Source of the DNA: Lantana camara
Lineage: Eukaryota; Streptophyta; Magnoliopsida; Lamiales; Verbenaceae
DNA length: 64,000 nt
Assembly: GCA_037501455.1 (NCBI GenBank)
Contig: CM074858.1
Coordinates: forward strand, 12,946,501-13,010,500
Reading direction: 5' to 3'
Shown: piece after piece, positions 10,571 through 21,724 of the stretch
Numbering within the stretch: the stretch's first letter is position 1
How the letters are laid out: each line of letters begins with the position of its first letter
Notes under the pieces: generated by a model
Told to the model about the DNA's origin: nothing
Seen by the model: the letters and a program-made list of their open reading frames with translations, nothing else
Databases searched by the model: none
Position numbers and translations under genes: made by a program

Positions 10571-11604
10571 ACGGAGGAGTTTCGCACACAAGATTACGAC
10601 TTTAATTGGCGGGCCAAAGTACGACGGGCATTATTTGAAATCATTGGTGACGGGACTGCTGGGGAACCTTACAGTGAGCCAGACACTTACAAATGTGGTG
10701 ATTCCCACATTTGATATCAAGCGCCTTCAACCTGTTATTTTCACCACCAAAGATGTAAGAATATATGTTTCCCTTTACAATCTCAATACATGAATAAGTA
10801 CGTTTGTTGAATTTAATGTTGTTTGGATGTGGTACAGGGGAAAACACATGGTTACAAGAATGCTCTGCAGTCAGATGTTTGCTTGGGAACCTCTGCAGCT
10901 CCGACGTTTCTCCCACCTCACTATTTTGAGACGAAAGATGAAGATGGGGCAACACGTACGTTTGATCTTATTGACGGAGGGGTCGCTGCAAACAATCCTG
11001 TGAGTTATATGCTAAGTATTCTATTTTGGTCGAAAACAGGGACGAAGTCAAAATTTCCGGATAGAAGGAGGCGAAAGTAAAAATGAAAGAATTGATGGGT
11101 GGGGATGGGTCGAAACTATAAATTTTTAAACTTTGTACATAAAATGAAATTTACTTGATATAAAAAATTAAATATGAAAACAATAAAATTTATAAATCCA
11201 GATTTAATGTAAATTATTTGATAGAGTTTTTCTGTAATATCTCAAATCGTAAGGGGAAGTTTGTGTAATTGCGCCACACCTCGAGATACATACATTAGTG
11301 TACTTATCTTTATATTAAATGGGTAAGTATGTCGTCGTCTGAAATCCTGAGCAACTTCTGAATCATATTATGGCAAACTCTCATGGCAATTACATACGTA
11401 ACTAAAGAAATATTGCTAGGAAAATTTGAAGTAGAGGACATGAAAGCCATGGACAGCAGCAGGATGTGGGTGCTGTCATTGGGCACAGGCCTAAACATGA
11501 AAAGAAATATAACGCGAAGGACGCTCCAAGATGGGGCTTGCTCGGCTGGGTATCTAACGATGGAGCCTCACCTTTGTTCGATGTCTATGCTCGGACATGC
11601 CGAT
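10571..11604 (+). pseudogene. patatin-like gene PLP1, decayed (exons 2-4 only)
   Basis: Near-identical in exons and introns to PLP3. Exon 2 is 10571-10754 and exon 3 is 10838-10999 (ends [12 protein letters not shown], with the catalytic Asp), both of normal length with good donors. Exon 4 starts at 11377 but its acceptor is AA where PLP3 has AG, a 4-base deletion near 11493 shifts the frame, and homology stops at about 11604. Exon 1, with the signal peptide, oxyanion loop and nucleophile Ser, is absent, and so is exon 5. The copia element lies where exon 1 should be. It cannot make an enzyme. It is a recent partial duplicate of PLP3, or the reverse. Confidence 0.88.
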
Positions 11605-11689
11605 GCATTCTATTGCCTATTCTTGAATGAAATATTTATACAGACCAAATGTCTTGATAAACTATACTGAGCGGTTCAGCAATGGAAAC

Positions 11690-13589
11690 CTAAGCAGAAT
11701 TTCTATCCCCAGCAAAACCCGACTTCAGGACCCGGCCTGGTTGACGTGCGTAACATCTCCTCATGATGTAATTCTCCATGAATCCTCATCATCAGGAACA
11801 TGAAACACGTTGACAGAAGCATTCATTATTTTCCCATATTCCCGACAATCTGGAGAAGCCTTTGTACGAAGGTCTTCAATGGCACCGCCATGCGTTACCA
11901 CCACCGCTATCTCACCTGCAATAATCGGGACATTAGGTTCAAATGGCTCAAAGCTGTTCATGTTCACGTCTGATGAAGCAAGCTTACCTCTGTGTTTCTT
12001 CGCAATCCTCTGCAAAGTTGTTGTGCATCGTTCGTATAGTTGAAACTCTCCCCACCGCCCTGCGTTATATGTTATGTGAATGAGCTATAACTTGAATGTA
12101 AATGTTTGAGATAATTACAGAAAACCTCCCTCATATCTACCTCACTTACCATTGAGCTTTCATGCATCTTACTCAGCAGTTGTTAATTAGCTGTCCCAAT
12201 TACAAAATAACCCTTCTATTTGTTCCTGCTAGGGGGTAGTAATTTCAGTAGGTGACAAGGTTTATTTTGTAATGAGGAGAGCCTTGGGGAGAATTTTGGT
12301 AATTATCCTGAACGGAAAATTACATTTGCTACCTGTAAAGTTAGGTAAAAGTACAAAATAATCTTTCTCGTTTGAAAATTTACACATACTGGAATTTCTA
12401 GATCATCTCGGTTTGATCTAAATGCTTTATGAGCCTCCGGATTAACTTTGGCAATTTCATCAAAGACAACGCCGTGAAGGTCTCCCATATGTCTTTCACG
12501 AAGGTCCGTCTCTTTAGTAACCTGAATAGCAAGAAGGCAGAATCACCAGAAGGATCCATACAATTAATGGAAGTCACATTATAACTGAGTGAGTTTTGTG
12601 TATGAGAACATGAAATCCTAGAGCTATTGCATTTGGAAGATGTTTTCCATAACTAAAAGTGCTTTGAGATATGAAATTTGAAACTAAAGTTGATCTCAGA
12701 TTGATACCTCAGGTACTCCACAGCTTTTTGCAATCATCTCAGCAGTGTCGAATGCCCGTTTCAAATCAGATGAATACACTACAGAGATTTTAGGCTCTCT
12801 TGACAGTCGGTTAGCCACCTTAAGCAAGCAATATACTTGTTCAAATCTTTATTAATGATTCAGCATATTCGTAAGTTTAGAAGAAATTGCTAGAATCACG
12901 ACATACCACAACTGCTTGCTTCCTCCCGGCATCATTCAAGTCCACATTAAGCTGCCCCTACGAAAACGAAACGCTATAACTGTAACACAACTATCATCAA
13001 ACTAGTTAACACTGCCAAAAACTGATAGAATTGACATCAAGAAAAATGAACCACATTGAATCTACTATTAATTAGCTTGATGATGACATCTCTGCAATCA
13101 CAATGCTGCTAAAAAATCTGAAAACCCTACGTATTGATGAATGCCTGACAGATTTAGAGCATGATGATCCAGTTTTTTGCAAATTCAGTAATACATAAAA
13201 TAAATTAAGACCTGAATTCTGCGAGCAGAATTCCATTCCGTTGAACCATGACGAATTACAACAATCTCCGCATATATCGGACCCACAGTCCCTCATTCCG
13301 CCATTATCAGCACAATCAGATTGACCCAGAGCAGAAGCTCTAAATAACAAAAAGTAAAATCACATCAACAATTCTTATTTCCGGTAAAAACTATAAATAA
13401 ATTCCGAGTTCCTACTTCTCTGCCATTCAATTTACTTCGAATCGAACTAAAGGAAGAAATTCCAGACAACAGAGAACGAGGTACAGAAACAAGCAAAATA
13501 TTCACCGCTGGAACTGAAAACTTGCAACATTTAACGAGGCAGAACACGTAAATTTTGAGAGTACGGACCTGAAGTCGGAATCCGCCATG
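11690..13589 (-). pseudogene. phosphoglycerate-mutase-like phosphatase gene, decayed
   Basis: Histidine phosphatase family (plant metal-independent phosphoserine phosphatase / PGM-like). On the minus strand the exons are 13340-13212 (YAEIVVIRHGSTEWNSARRIQ, with the RHG catalytic motif), 12957-12907 (GQLNVDLNDAGRKQAVVV), 12818-12708 (VYSSDLKRAFDTAEMIA), 12521-12390 (ETDLRERHMGDLHG), 12059-11988 (GGGESF and LYERCTTTLQRIAKKHRG) and 11915-11690 (VVVTHGGAIEDL and GKIMNASVNVFH). All have GT-AG borders and phases that fit. Lesions: an in-frame TGA five codons before PIYAEIVV; a 4-base loss between GGGESF and QLYERC; TGA where the family has Trp (TS-stop-GDV); a frameshift just before the last 13 codons. 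A possible first exon ATG is at 13587 (MADSDFR) but does not join in frame. Introns are kept, so it is not a retrocopy. Confidence 0.78.
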
Positions 13590-14441
13590 GTATTACAGTC
13601 TACAGAGGATCAAGGTAATGGAGGAAGGGAGACTTTTGGGTTTCGGAAGAGCGGCAGGATTTAGTTGACTAATCAATCTGTATTAACCAAAAAGGTACGT
13701 GTTTCAAAAAAATAATAATAATAATAACAAACAAGATATCTAATAAAGTTTATTAGACTAATGGAATGGACCCAATTAAGATTAAAATTCATCCACCATG
13801 ATCCATCAAGGTCTTGAAGAACTCTTTTTAAATTTTAGGTTAGACAAACAAAGTTTAACAAGTTTGAATATTTGCTCTGAATCATTTGATATGCCATAAA
13901 AATAATCATGGCTCGATCATGAAAGCTCAATTCATAGTGGATAGCAGAAAGGAGACATTTATCTTCCAGTTGGAAGGTACGCAACAGCACGAACCTTTAG
14001 AGTATCAGGAAAGCAGTCGGGTCCGATTAAATCGGATCGGATCCAGAATCAACCCAAATAAATTCAACATGTGCTCAGCGGGTCAAAATGAGTAGTAGGA
14101 ATAACTCCCCCCATTTTTCTCTCAACCCACTAACGAACCTACCTACCTGTCTGGCTGATTGGCTGTAAGTGGCGTGGGAACAACCATAAAAGAAAGAGAA
14201 GATCATTTTGGAAGAGAGAATTGATGTTTGGTTATCATATGCTCATACGTACTTGTACTATCAATATTTGTGCTTCTCTTGTCAATAATACATCTTTTTT
14301 TCTCGTTGTCTCTCTACCGATTTCTTTCTTTTATTTAACAACTCGAAGCCATTTATATAAATTTGATGGTGTTGCATTTTTTGTGCGCATCACATTTGAT
14401 ACTTATTTTTGTGAGGGAAAAAAAATATTAACTCCTGGATT
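13590..14441. other. spacer, no gene seen
   Basis: Intergenic DNA upstream of the decayed mutase gene. It holds a short AAT repeat (about 13710-13728) and a GGATCGGATCC segment near 14034 that recalls the hAT MITE family. I see no exon-like sequence. Confidence 0.5.
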
Positions 14442-14686
14442 ATGATCGTTTTTTCGATTTTTTATTCAAATTTTTAAATGTTTCAATTGTCATCTATATT
14501 TTTTAAAAGCTTCCAAATTATCATCTCGATTATTTAAGTGTCAACACATATCTCGTTTCCGATAAAGAATAAGGCACGTGTTATCACCTAAACGATTGAA
14601 ATGACACTTTAAAAATTTATAAAAATTATATATAATAATTTGAAATATTTGAAAGTTTTATCAAAGAATTGAAAAAACGATCCCAT
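14442..14686. repeat. foldback (inverted-repeat) element
   Basis: The two halves are inverted copies: the left end reads GATCGTTTTTTCGATT and the right end GAATTGAAAAAACGATC, with AATGTTTCAATTGTCAT matched by ATTGAAATGACA. It is the same kind as the element at 17105-17346. No protein-coding capacity. Confidence 0.65.
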
Positions 14687-14870
14687 TACACAAGAGTATT
14701 TTGTTTTTCCCTCTATTTTTGTGAATCCTCTATTTCAAGTTGGAATTATGGCTCCAAATATTTTGGTTGGGCTTCGGCTTTACACGACTTGCCTATATTT
14801 GATTCAAGTCTCATTTCTTAATTAGCTTATTTCTTGACCCACCCAACTAACCCAAACAAGTACCTGAGCA

Positions 14871-15514
14871 TAGGGCTGTCAATGGGTTGGATTTTAATCC
14901 GAATTCGGTTCGAATTCGATCCGAATTTTAGCATATTCGTCCAATAAAAATATCCGATGGATCATATCCGATTATAAATATTCGTTATCCGAAATAAATG
15001 GAGCGAATATGGATTGAAGGAATCTGATCCGTTAAGAATCCGGATCCGATAATATATATAATATTTAATTAAGTAAATTATTTACTAGTACATAATATTT
15101 ACTTAAATGGTTAAAATTAAAATTTTCTCATATTTATCACTTTAAGCAATAATAAAATTTAAATTTTTTACACTAAAAGTATATATTATCTTCTATTAAT
15201 AAGTTTAAATTAACCTATTTTAAATAAATATAAACAAAATTATCAAATAATCCATTAAAATAATAATTATTTATTTAATATTATGTAAATATATTTATTT
15301 TTTATATTAAATTCATTATTAAACAAAATATAATTTATTGCTAATCGGGTCGGATCCTTTATCGGATCGGATCCGACCCGATTATGTATGGATTCAAAAA
15401 CAATGAATCCGAATCCTATAGGATTCGGATTCGGATCTGGTAGTCGGATTTTCTTATCGGATTCGGATCCGGAATCTCCTGATCCGGTCCGAATCCGACC
15501 CGTTGACAGCCCTA
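14871..15514. repeat. hAT-type MITE, complete, TSD CCTGAGCA
   Basis: Terminal inverted repeats TAGGGCTGTCAA and TTGACAGCCCTA, flanked by a perfect 8-bp duplication CCTGAGCA (14863-14870 and 15515-15522). An 8-bp duplication and a TAGGG end are hAT hallmarks. Length 644 bp, very AT-rich with GGATCCGA-type subterminal repeats, no transposase. A truncated copy is at 2922-3146. Confidence 0.92.
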
Positions 15515-15540
15515 CCTGAGCATAACAGAACTTGTATATT

Positions 15541-16060
15541 GATGTCGATGAGTCCAATTTTAATTTGAGTGAACTTTAGCATATTTTATTAATAAAAAAA
15601 ATTAATAGATTATATTTAATTATAAATTTAACTATCTGAGATAGATTAATCAAATATGAAATTAAAGTAAGAACAAAAACATATATATGAAATTAAAAAA
15701 TTCAATCCATTAAGGATTTGTATTCGAGTTTTTATATCTCTATTTTATTAAATTAATTATTTTATAAATAAAAAATTCTGATGAAAATAACTAAATTTAA
15801 ATTTTCAATAATATGCATTGTATTTTATAATAAATCTTTTACTATTTGTTTTAAAAAGAAATATATTATCTTTTATTAATAATTTTAATTAATATGTTAC
15901 AATTAATATGAGTGAAAAGATAATCCATTAAAAGTTAGTATTTTAATAAACATTAATATTTATTTTTATTTTTATATTTAAAAATAAATAAACTTTATCG
16001 TTAATCAAGTCATATATATATTTTATCGAAATCTCAAAGATTCAACTTCAAAATTTTTGG
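15541..16060. repeat. probable old copy of the hAT MITE
   Basis: Follows the complete MITE and runs parallel to it with many changes: CTTTAGCATATTTTATTAATAA here against TTTTAGCATATTCGTCCAATAA there, and TTATCGTTAATCAAGTC against TTATTGCTAATCGGGTC. The ends are not preserved. Inferred from this partial similarity only. Confidence 0.45.
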
Positions 16061-16253
16061 TCCTGTCTCAATGGTAGTCCCCTATTGATCTACCTTTAAA
16101 TTCCAAAATTGCAATCCACTAGTCTAGTTGATTTTTTTTTCCCCGCCTTCTCATTTTAAGCTTTTCCGCTATTAACTTGAAATTGATGAAGGAACGAGTT
16201 GATTTGTGGAAGGATAACATGAATAGGCAGATTACTTTTTGCATTGAGGTTGT

Positions 16254-16269
16254 CTTCTTCTTCTTCTTC

Positions 16270-16303
<34 letters not shown>

Positions 16304-16392
16304 CACACCCCAAAGGGACAGAGGAGTTTGAACCCGTATCATTGTTTTCGAGAACTAATCCTTTAACCATTTTAATAAACTCCTGTTGGTGA
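16254..16392 (-). repeat. tRNA-derived SINE
   Basis: On the minus strand it reads CACCAACAGG...GGTTCAAACTCC...GGGGTGTGTGTTAA and ends in a long A tract with GAA repeats (seen on + as TTC repeats and about 30 T). The GGTTCAAAC block is a pol III B box. It matches the + strand copy at 21007-21130. Confidence 0.75.
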
Positions 16393-17104
16393 AATATAAA
16401 TACTTTTTACATTGAGGTTGAACAAGGTATTAGGTACAGCAACAATAAATCATGTTGTAATTCGGTGTTGTGAGTAGATATTCTAAAAGGAGCAGATTTT
16501 AGATGTTACATACATGCAGAACATCTTAACAATCAGGCAGTATCGTCACATTGCGTGACCAATTAGCAACTTCGTAATTGACGGCAATATGATGGTACTT
16601 GGTGCCACTTTCACGCCAAACACACCTAATTACGATCCTATGGACGCTAGTTATATGAGTGAGATCAACCGTTGCCAGATTTATGTCACATTGATGGTAA
16701 TCGATTTTGTCCGGAAAACTAGGCACCTCTACGCGAGGCCAACGGATGATCCTTTACGGACGCGTAGCATAAGGGGTTTGACCTTGCCTGATGTCAACAT
16801 CTATATGGCTTGCGAGGACTTAAGATATTATTGGTGGTGCTGGAATATTGCCCATATGTTTTGTTGTGTTTTTTATGTTTTTCGTGGGCACTCGAATATG
16901 AGTAGCATCTCGGATCCGTGAACTATGAACAATTATATCTTTTTTGGTGTTTTGGTTTGCTATATATAAGGTGGACCTCGATAAAAACCTTACGGTCTCA
17001 TCGACCGATTTTCAAAAAGAAAAAAAAAATGAAATTGGGAGCAAAGTGTATCAATATCATTATTATTCTTATTAGATGAAAAAATAACTTGACCTCTGTA
17101 CTAT
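16393..17104. other. spacer, nothing recognised
   Basis: One frame stays open from 16589 to 16921 (110 codons) but resembles no family I know and has no exon-like partner. Treated as chance. Confidence 0.4.
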
Positions 17105-17346
17105 GAGCGTTTTTTTTTTTTTTTTTTATCCGAACTTTCAAATATTTTAAATTACCATCTATACTTTGAAAAAAATTTCAGATTGTCATCTCACCAATTA
17201 AGTCTTAATACATGGCTATTTTAGTGTTAAGTTTTCGCCTTAACACCTAATTGATCGAGATGACCATTTGAAACTTTTTTCAAAGTATAGACAGTAGTTT
17301 GAAACATTTGAAAGTTCGGATAAAAAAATTATAAAAAAAAAACCCG
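17105..17346. repeat. foldback (inverted-repeat) element
   Basis: Left end ATCCGAACTTTCAAATATTT is the reverse complement (with a few changes) of the right end AAACATTTGAAAGTTCGGAT. Inner arms also pair (CTATACTTTGAAAAAA with TTTTTTCAAAGTATAG). Flanked by T and A tracts. Same kind as 14442-14686. Confidence 0.8.
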
Positions 17347-18617
17347 TAGCAAGCTATTTTTTCTTCTTCTAATAATAATAATAGTTATTATTATCATTAT
17401 TAAATGAACAAAAAAATATTTTGTAATATATATGATGATAAAGGAAAAACAAGAAAAAGGTAATATAAATGTGTGAAAAGGAGTTTTGAAGTTGAAAGGC
17501 AGGAAACAATGAATGGAATATAATCTTGAGGGTGTTCATAGTTGAAAATATTGGGAAATAAATAACATGGTGAGAGATAAGTATAACCATGTTTATGGTG
17601 TGAAAGGGTATCGTGTTGTCAATTAATAATATTTGCCGTGGTCAAGGGTTATGTGATGCACAGGCTGTAGAATTTTCTGCCCATGCTCGAAATCGCGTTT
17701 CTTTAATTTCTAACGAAACTTCTTCCTTCCGCCTAATAATTCTTCAAACTCTGACGTATGTCTGTGTGTGTGTGTTTGGGATAATAATTGCACACTAACC
17801 ATCACGACGACCCTCTCAATTTGTTCTAAAACCAAAAGACGGGTCAATAGAATTTGTTCTTTGCATTAATTTTTTTATTAACTACCAGCTAACTTAAATT
17901 GCATGTTTTACTTTGGTTCTCGTGAAATGAATTATTTACATTTGAATTTATGGAATTATATTTAAATTTTAAAAAATTATTTGTTATGTAAAAAGTTAAA
18001 CTTTTAAAATGAGGAACTTTTTTGAATATGAAGTATTTACTTTTGTATTTGTGAAAGTGTATTTGTGAAACTATATTTGTATATTGAGGGGCCAGCTAGT
18101 GTATTATTTATCGAATAAACAACTCTATTTTTAATGCTTATATAGTTTATTGGAACGGACTCACAATATGAAGTGTTTATGTTTGCATTTGTAGAAATAT
18201 ATTTAAATTTTAAGAAATTATCATATTATATACAAAGGAATTGACTTGTTGAAAAACTTTTATCTTAATATGAAGTGATTATATTTGAATTTATAGAATT
18301 ACATATGAGTTTTGAAAACTTATTTTGTTATGCATCAGTGCTATATGACGAAATTTTCTTCAAATATCAAGTATAAAATTATATGTTTGTGAAAGTGTAT
18401 TTGAATTTTGAGGATTAATTGTTGTGGTATTCAAGAATATCATTAAATGAAGAATTTTATTAAGTAACAAGGTTAAATGAAAGATAAATCATTTTAGCAT
18501 ATTTAGAAAATTAATAAAAATTAAAAAATAAAGTTTTTTAAAAAAAAAAAAGAATTAACTTTTTTTTTTTTTACTTGGAGAGTATATACTCAAAATCCAG
18601 GATATAATTCATTGAAC

Positions 18618-18649
<32 letters not shown>

Positions 18650-18942
18650 AAAACAGGATATAATTCTAAATGTCTGAAGTTTTAATATTTTAAAATTTAA
18701 ATATAAAAATAAAAAATTTGAGGGGCCGTGGAAATCCTATATATTACCAGCCATGTTGTGGCTCCGATCCATCAATCGAATCATTATCTCTCTTTAATAG
18801 AATCATTATAGCTCTTAAGTCAATGTTAGGGCGACTTAAAAAGAGTCGTAATATTTCAAAAATAAATTAATTAATTAATTTCAATGGATATCAAAGGCTA
18901 GTATATTTGTTCTATAGGCTAGACGGAGTCTGAACTCTGAAG
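17347..18942. other. AT-rich spacer with homopolymer tracts
   Basis: No gene seen. It contains an AAT/TTATTA block (17370-17405), a TG repeat at 17761-17775 and a 29-base A tract near 18620. Confidence 0.5.
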
Positions 18943-18947
18943 GTACG

Positions 18948-19763
18948 TGTAGATAAGTAAATAAACTTTATGTTATTAATTTAATTTGTTATTTAATATT
19001 TTGAAATTATTCTAAATTTAATTTCAAAATTAAATAGTTAAATTTAAATTGATATTATAATGTTTATTTTATCAATAAATCAAGTGATGACACATGTCAA
19101 AGTGACATGTTTTGACCAATTAAATCAAGTCTTGCAGTCAAAGAAAGCCAGGACAAATCATATGGCGACACATGGCGGATTGCGTCACGCTGACCAATCA
19201 AATTCAAGTCTTATATGATATTAACTCTTTAAAATAAAAAATACAAAGAGATAAATATTTCATGTGGTTTTACTTGATTTTATCTCTTTAGAAAATAATA
19301 AATATTAAAGAGATAAATATTTATATAATTTGTTTAATATTATCTCTTCAAAAAACTAAAGAGATAATTATTAAATAGACTGTAACTTGTGTCACAAGTC
19401 TTAAATCCTATGTCTATATAAAGAGGTTATGGGTTGTTCATTGAACACACAACACGAATTCAAGCTAAAAACCTCTCTACGAGTTCAAAGAAAGGCTAAA
19501 AATCTCTCTAAAAGTTCAAGAAAGGCTAAAAACCTTTCTTCCCGAAATTATCAAATTTAGGTATTTGAAGTTGAAGAAGATCAAATCCCAAATTCATCAA
19601 GAACCGTTTGAAGATTCAACAACTCTACAACTCTAAATTTGAAGGAAGAATCAAAGGATCAAGTGAAGATTGAAGACCCATTTTTAATTGAATTTTCAAA
19701 TGATTTGTATTATTTATTCAATATTGACTAAAAATCAATAAACGCGAATTTTTAGTGCAAACA
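18948..19763 (+). mobile_element. solo LTR with TSD GTACG
   Basis: Begins TGTAGATAAGTAAATAA and ends TTTAGTGCAAACA, bounded by the perfect 5-bp duplication GTACG (18943-18947 and 19764-19768). Length 816 bp. A TATA-like TATATAAAGAGG near 19415 sets the orientation. A short imperfect repeat of the AAAAACCTCTCT type follows it. There is no internal region; the superfamily cannot be told from the LTR alone. Confidence 0.88.
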
Positions 19764-19768
19764 GTACG

Positions 19769-21006
19769 ATAGAATTGAATTTAATTATTTGATTGTGGTT
19801 TTATTAGACAGTAAATATTTGATCTAACTTAATTTAAAAGTAAATTAATTAGGCCAGAGTTGTTTAAATATTATTAAGAAATAATTAATTTAGTATTTAT
19901 TCAACGTTGAACGTATTATTAACAATCTTAAATAGTAATTTCAATTATTTGATCCAAATTCCAACAATCTTAATAAAATTAAAATACAAAACACGTGATG
20001 CAAGTAAAGAGCTCGTCAAAAATCTACAAACTCTATACGAAGTCTATCATACACGGATTATTTCAGGTCGGAAATTAACTCTGCTCAGTAGGGCGGATTA
20101 TTTCAGGTCGGAAATTAACTCTGCTCACTTGCCCAGTTACTCAAATATGATATGTCTTATCAAACGAGAAATTAAACCGTGTTAACTAAGATAAAAAAAC
20201 CCTAATCTGGCTCTAACTATATGTACACAGGTATTGATCCCCACTTTCATAATCAAACCATTTCAATACCAATTTTTTTCAAAATACAATTATTTATTAT
20301 TTTTTTTTTAGTAAACGATTTTGCTGGCCTTAATCTTTATTCTTTGGTGGTGGTCTTCCCTTCACATTAAATTAAGGTACAAGGAAAAAAATAAAAAATA
20401 AAAAATTAAGGTACAAGGAAATCACACGTAATAAAATAATAATTTTTAATTAGCTTTAAGTTGATTGGTGTGGGTCCCTCGATTAGCATATTTTCTTGGA
20501 AGTAATCCTGGGCCATCCCTGTTAGTTCCAAATTCACATTATTGATAATTATTAATTATTATTTATTGCCGTGTCCATTGAATTTGAAGGTCAATTTTTA
20601 ACTAAGTTAGTTAGCACAAAAGTCATGATTTTAGTGGGACACGTGTAATGCTTATTCAGACATTTCGATGCCATGTCTGGACAATGGACATCATCACGAA
20701 AGCATCATGTGCTAGCTCCACATTAATAGGACCAATTTAGACTTTTACATATACATGATCTGATTAGGTTAGTAAGATTAATAATGGGATTTTGTTTTCG
20801 TATTTTAATGACGAGGAATAAGGTTGCCAGAATCTAGTGCATTATTGGAAATGAAGTTGGATGTTATGGGCAAGGGCGTACAAACATTATTAGTTTGTTG
20901 TTCGCGTTTTAATTAGCGACTTGTCGGTTATTACTTATTATCCTCTTTTTCTTTTTCTTTTTTTCTTTTTTTAACCATATTGTAAATAATTTAGGAGATT
21001 TAAGGC
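19769..21006. other. spacer, no gene seen
   Basis: AT-rich. It holds the 40-bp tandem duplication listed separately, and a short repeated TTAAGGTACAAGGAAA pair (about 20373 and 20406). No exon-like sequence is seen. Confidence 0.5.
20054..20127. repeat. 40-bp tandem duplication
   Basis: CGGATTATTTCAGGTCGGAA starts at 20054 and again at 20094; 34 bases of each unit are identical. Two copies only. Confidence 0.85.
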
Positions 21007-21130
21007 CTCATCTCACCAACAGGATTGACCAAGTAGATCGAGAGTTCTTTCTCGAAAGCAATGACGTAGGTTCAAATCCCTCTAGCCACTTAGGGTGTGT
21101 GTTAAACAAAAAAGAAAAAAAAAAAAAAAG
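21007..21130 (+). repeat. tRNA-derived SINE
   Basis: Reads CTCACCAACAGGATTGACCA, then B box GGTTCAAATCCC, then GGGTGTGTGTTAAAC and an A-rich tail. The same family lies at 16254-16392 in the opposite orientation. Confidence 0.75.
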
Positions 21131-21148
21131 TCTTATCTCATTAGATTG

Positions 21149-21425
21149 AAAGAATTTTATTACTAATACCTTTATGGTTGTCTGAGTTCGATTTGTCACT
21201 TTTTAAAGATGTAACTTTGCGACGAATGAGGAGTTATTTTGTGGGGATCTAGCGTCTCATCACCGTTAGACCAACTGAACTTAAATTAAAAGAATTTTAT
21301 TACTAATAACCTTTTATGGTTGTTGGAGTTCGATTTATCACTCTTTAAAGATGTAAGTTTGCAACGAATGAGGAATTATTTGGCGGAGATCTAACATTTC
21401 ATCCCGTTACACCAACTGAACTTTA
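21149..21425. repeat. tandem duplication of about 139 bp
   Basis: AAAGAATTTTATTACTAAT begins at 21149 and 21288. Both units contain GAGTTCGATTT, AAAGATGTAA and CGAATGAGGA, and end ACCAACTGAACTT. The units differ at more than ten sites, so it is not recent. Confidence 0.8.
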
Positions 21426-21724
21426 GTTTTTTAAATAGTTTATGATTATTTAAATAAGTTGGATCTCCTATTTCATTTTGTATTTCATTCCCTATTTCGC
21501 ATATATATATTTATCTCCATATATTGACAGATGATTGATATTCAAAAAATTAATATCAAAAAATAAAAAATTCTCTCATCTAATATATACTTGACATCAT
21601 GTTACTTGGGGTGCGTGTTAAAAAATATATATATATTTAGATGGACAGAATAGATAATGGAATAAATAATTGAAATAAAAAGTAAAAACTCTAATAACCA
21701 AATCAGGTTCTCTTTCCTGAAATA

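Noticed and set aside
10511..10714. Open frame [12 protein letters not shown]... overlapping PLP1 exon 2
   Set aside because: It reads exon 2 in the wrong frame; the patatin frame is supported by homology with PLP2 and PLP3.
16589..16921. Open frame of 110 codons
   Set aside because: No family resemblance, no start context, no splice partner; a chance frame in spacer.
20054..20127. Possible CRISPR-like or satellite array
   Set aside because: Only two units with no spacer pattern; a simple tandem duplication in plant DNA.
21040..21090. tRNA-like A and B boxes as a tRNA gene
   Set aside because: No cloverleaf closes around them and an A-rich tail follows; a second copy exists at 16254-16392, so it is a SINE.
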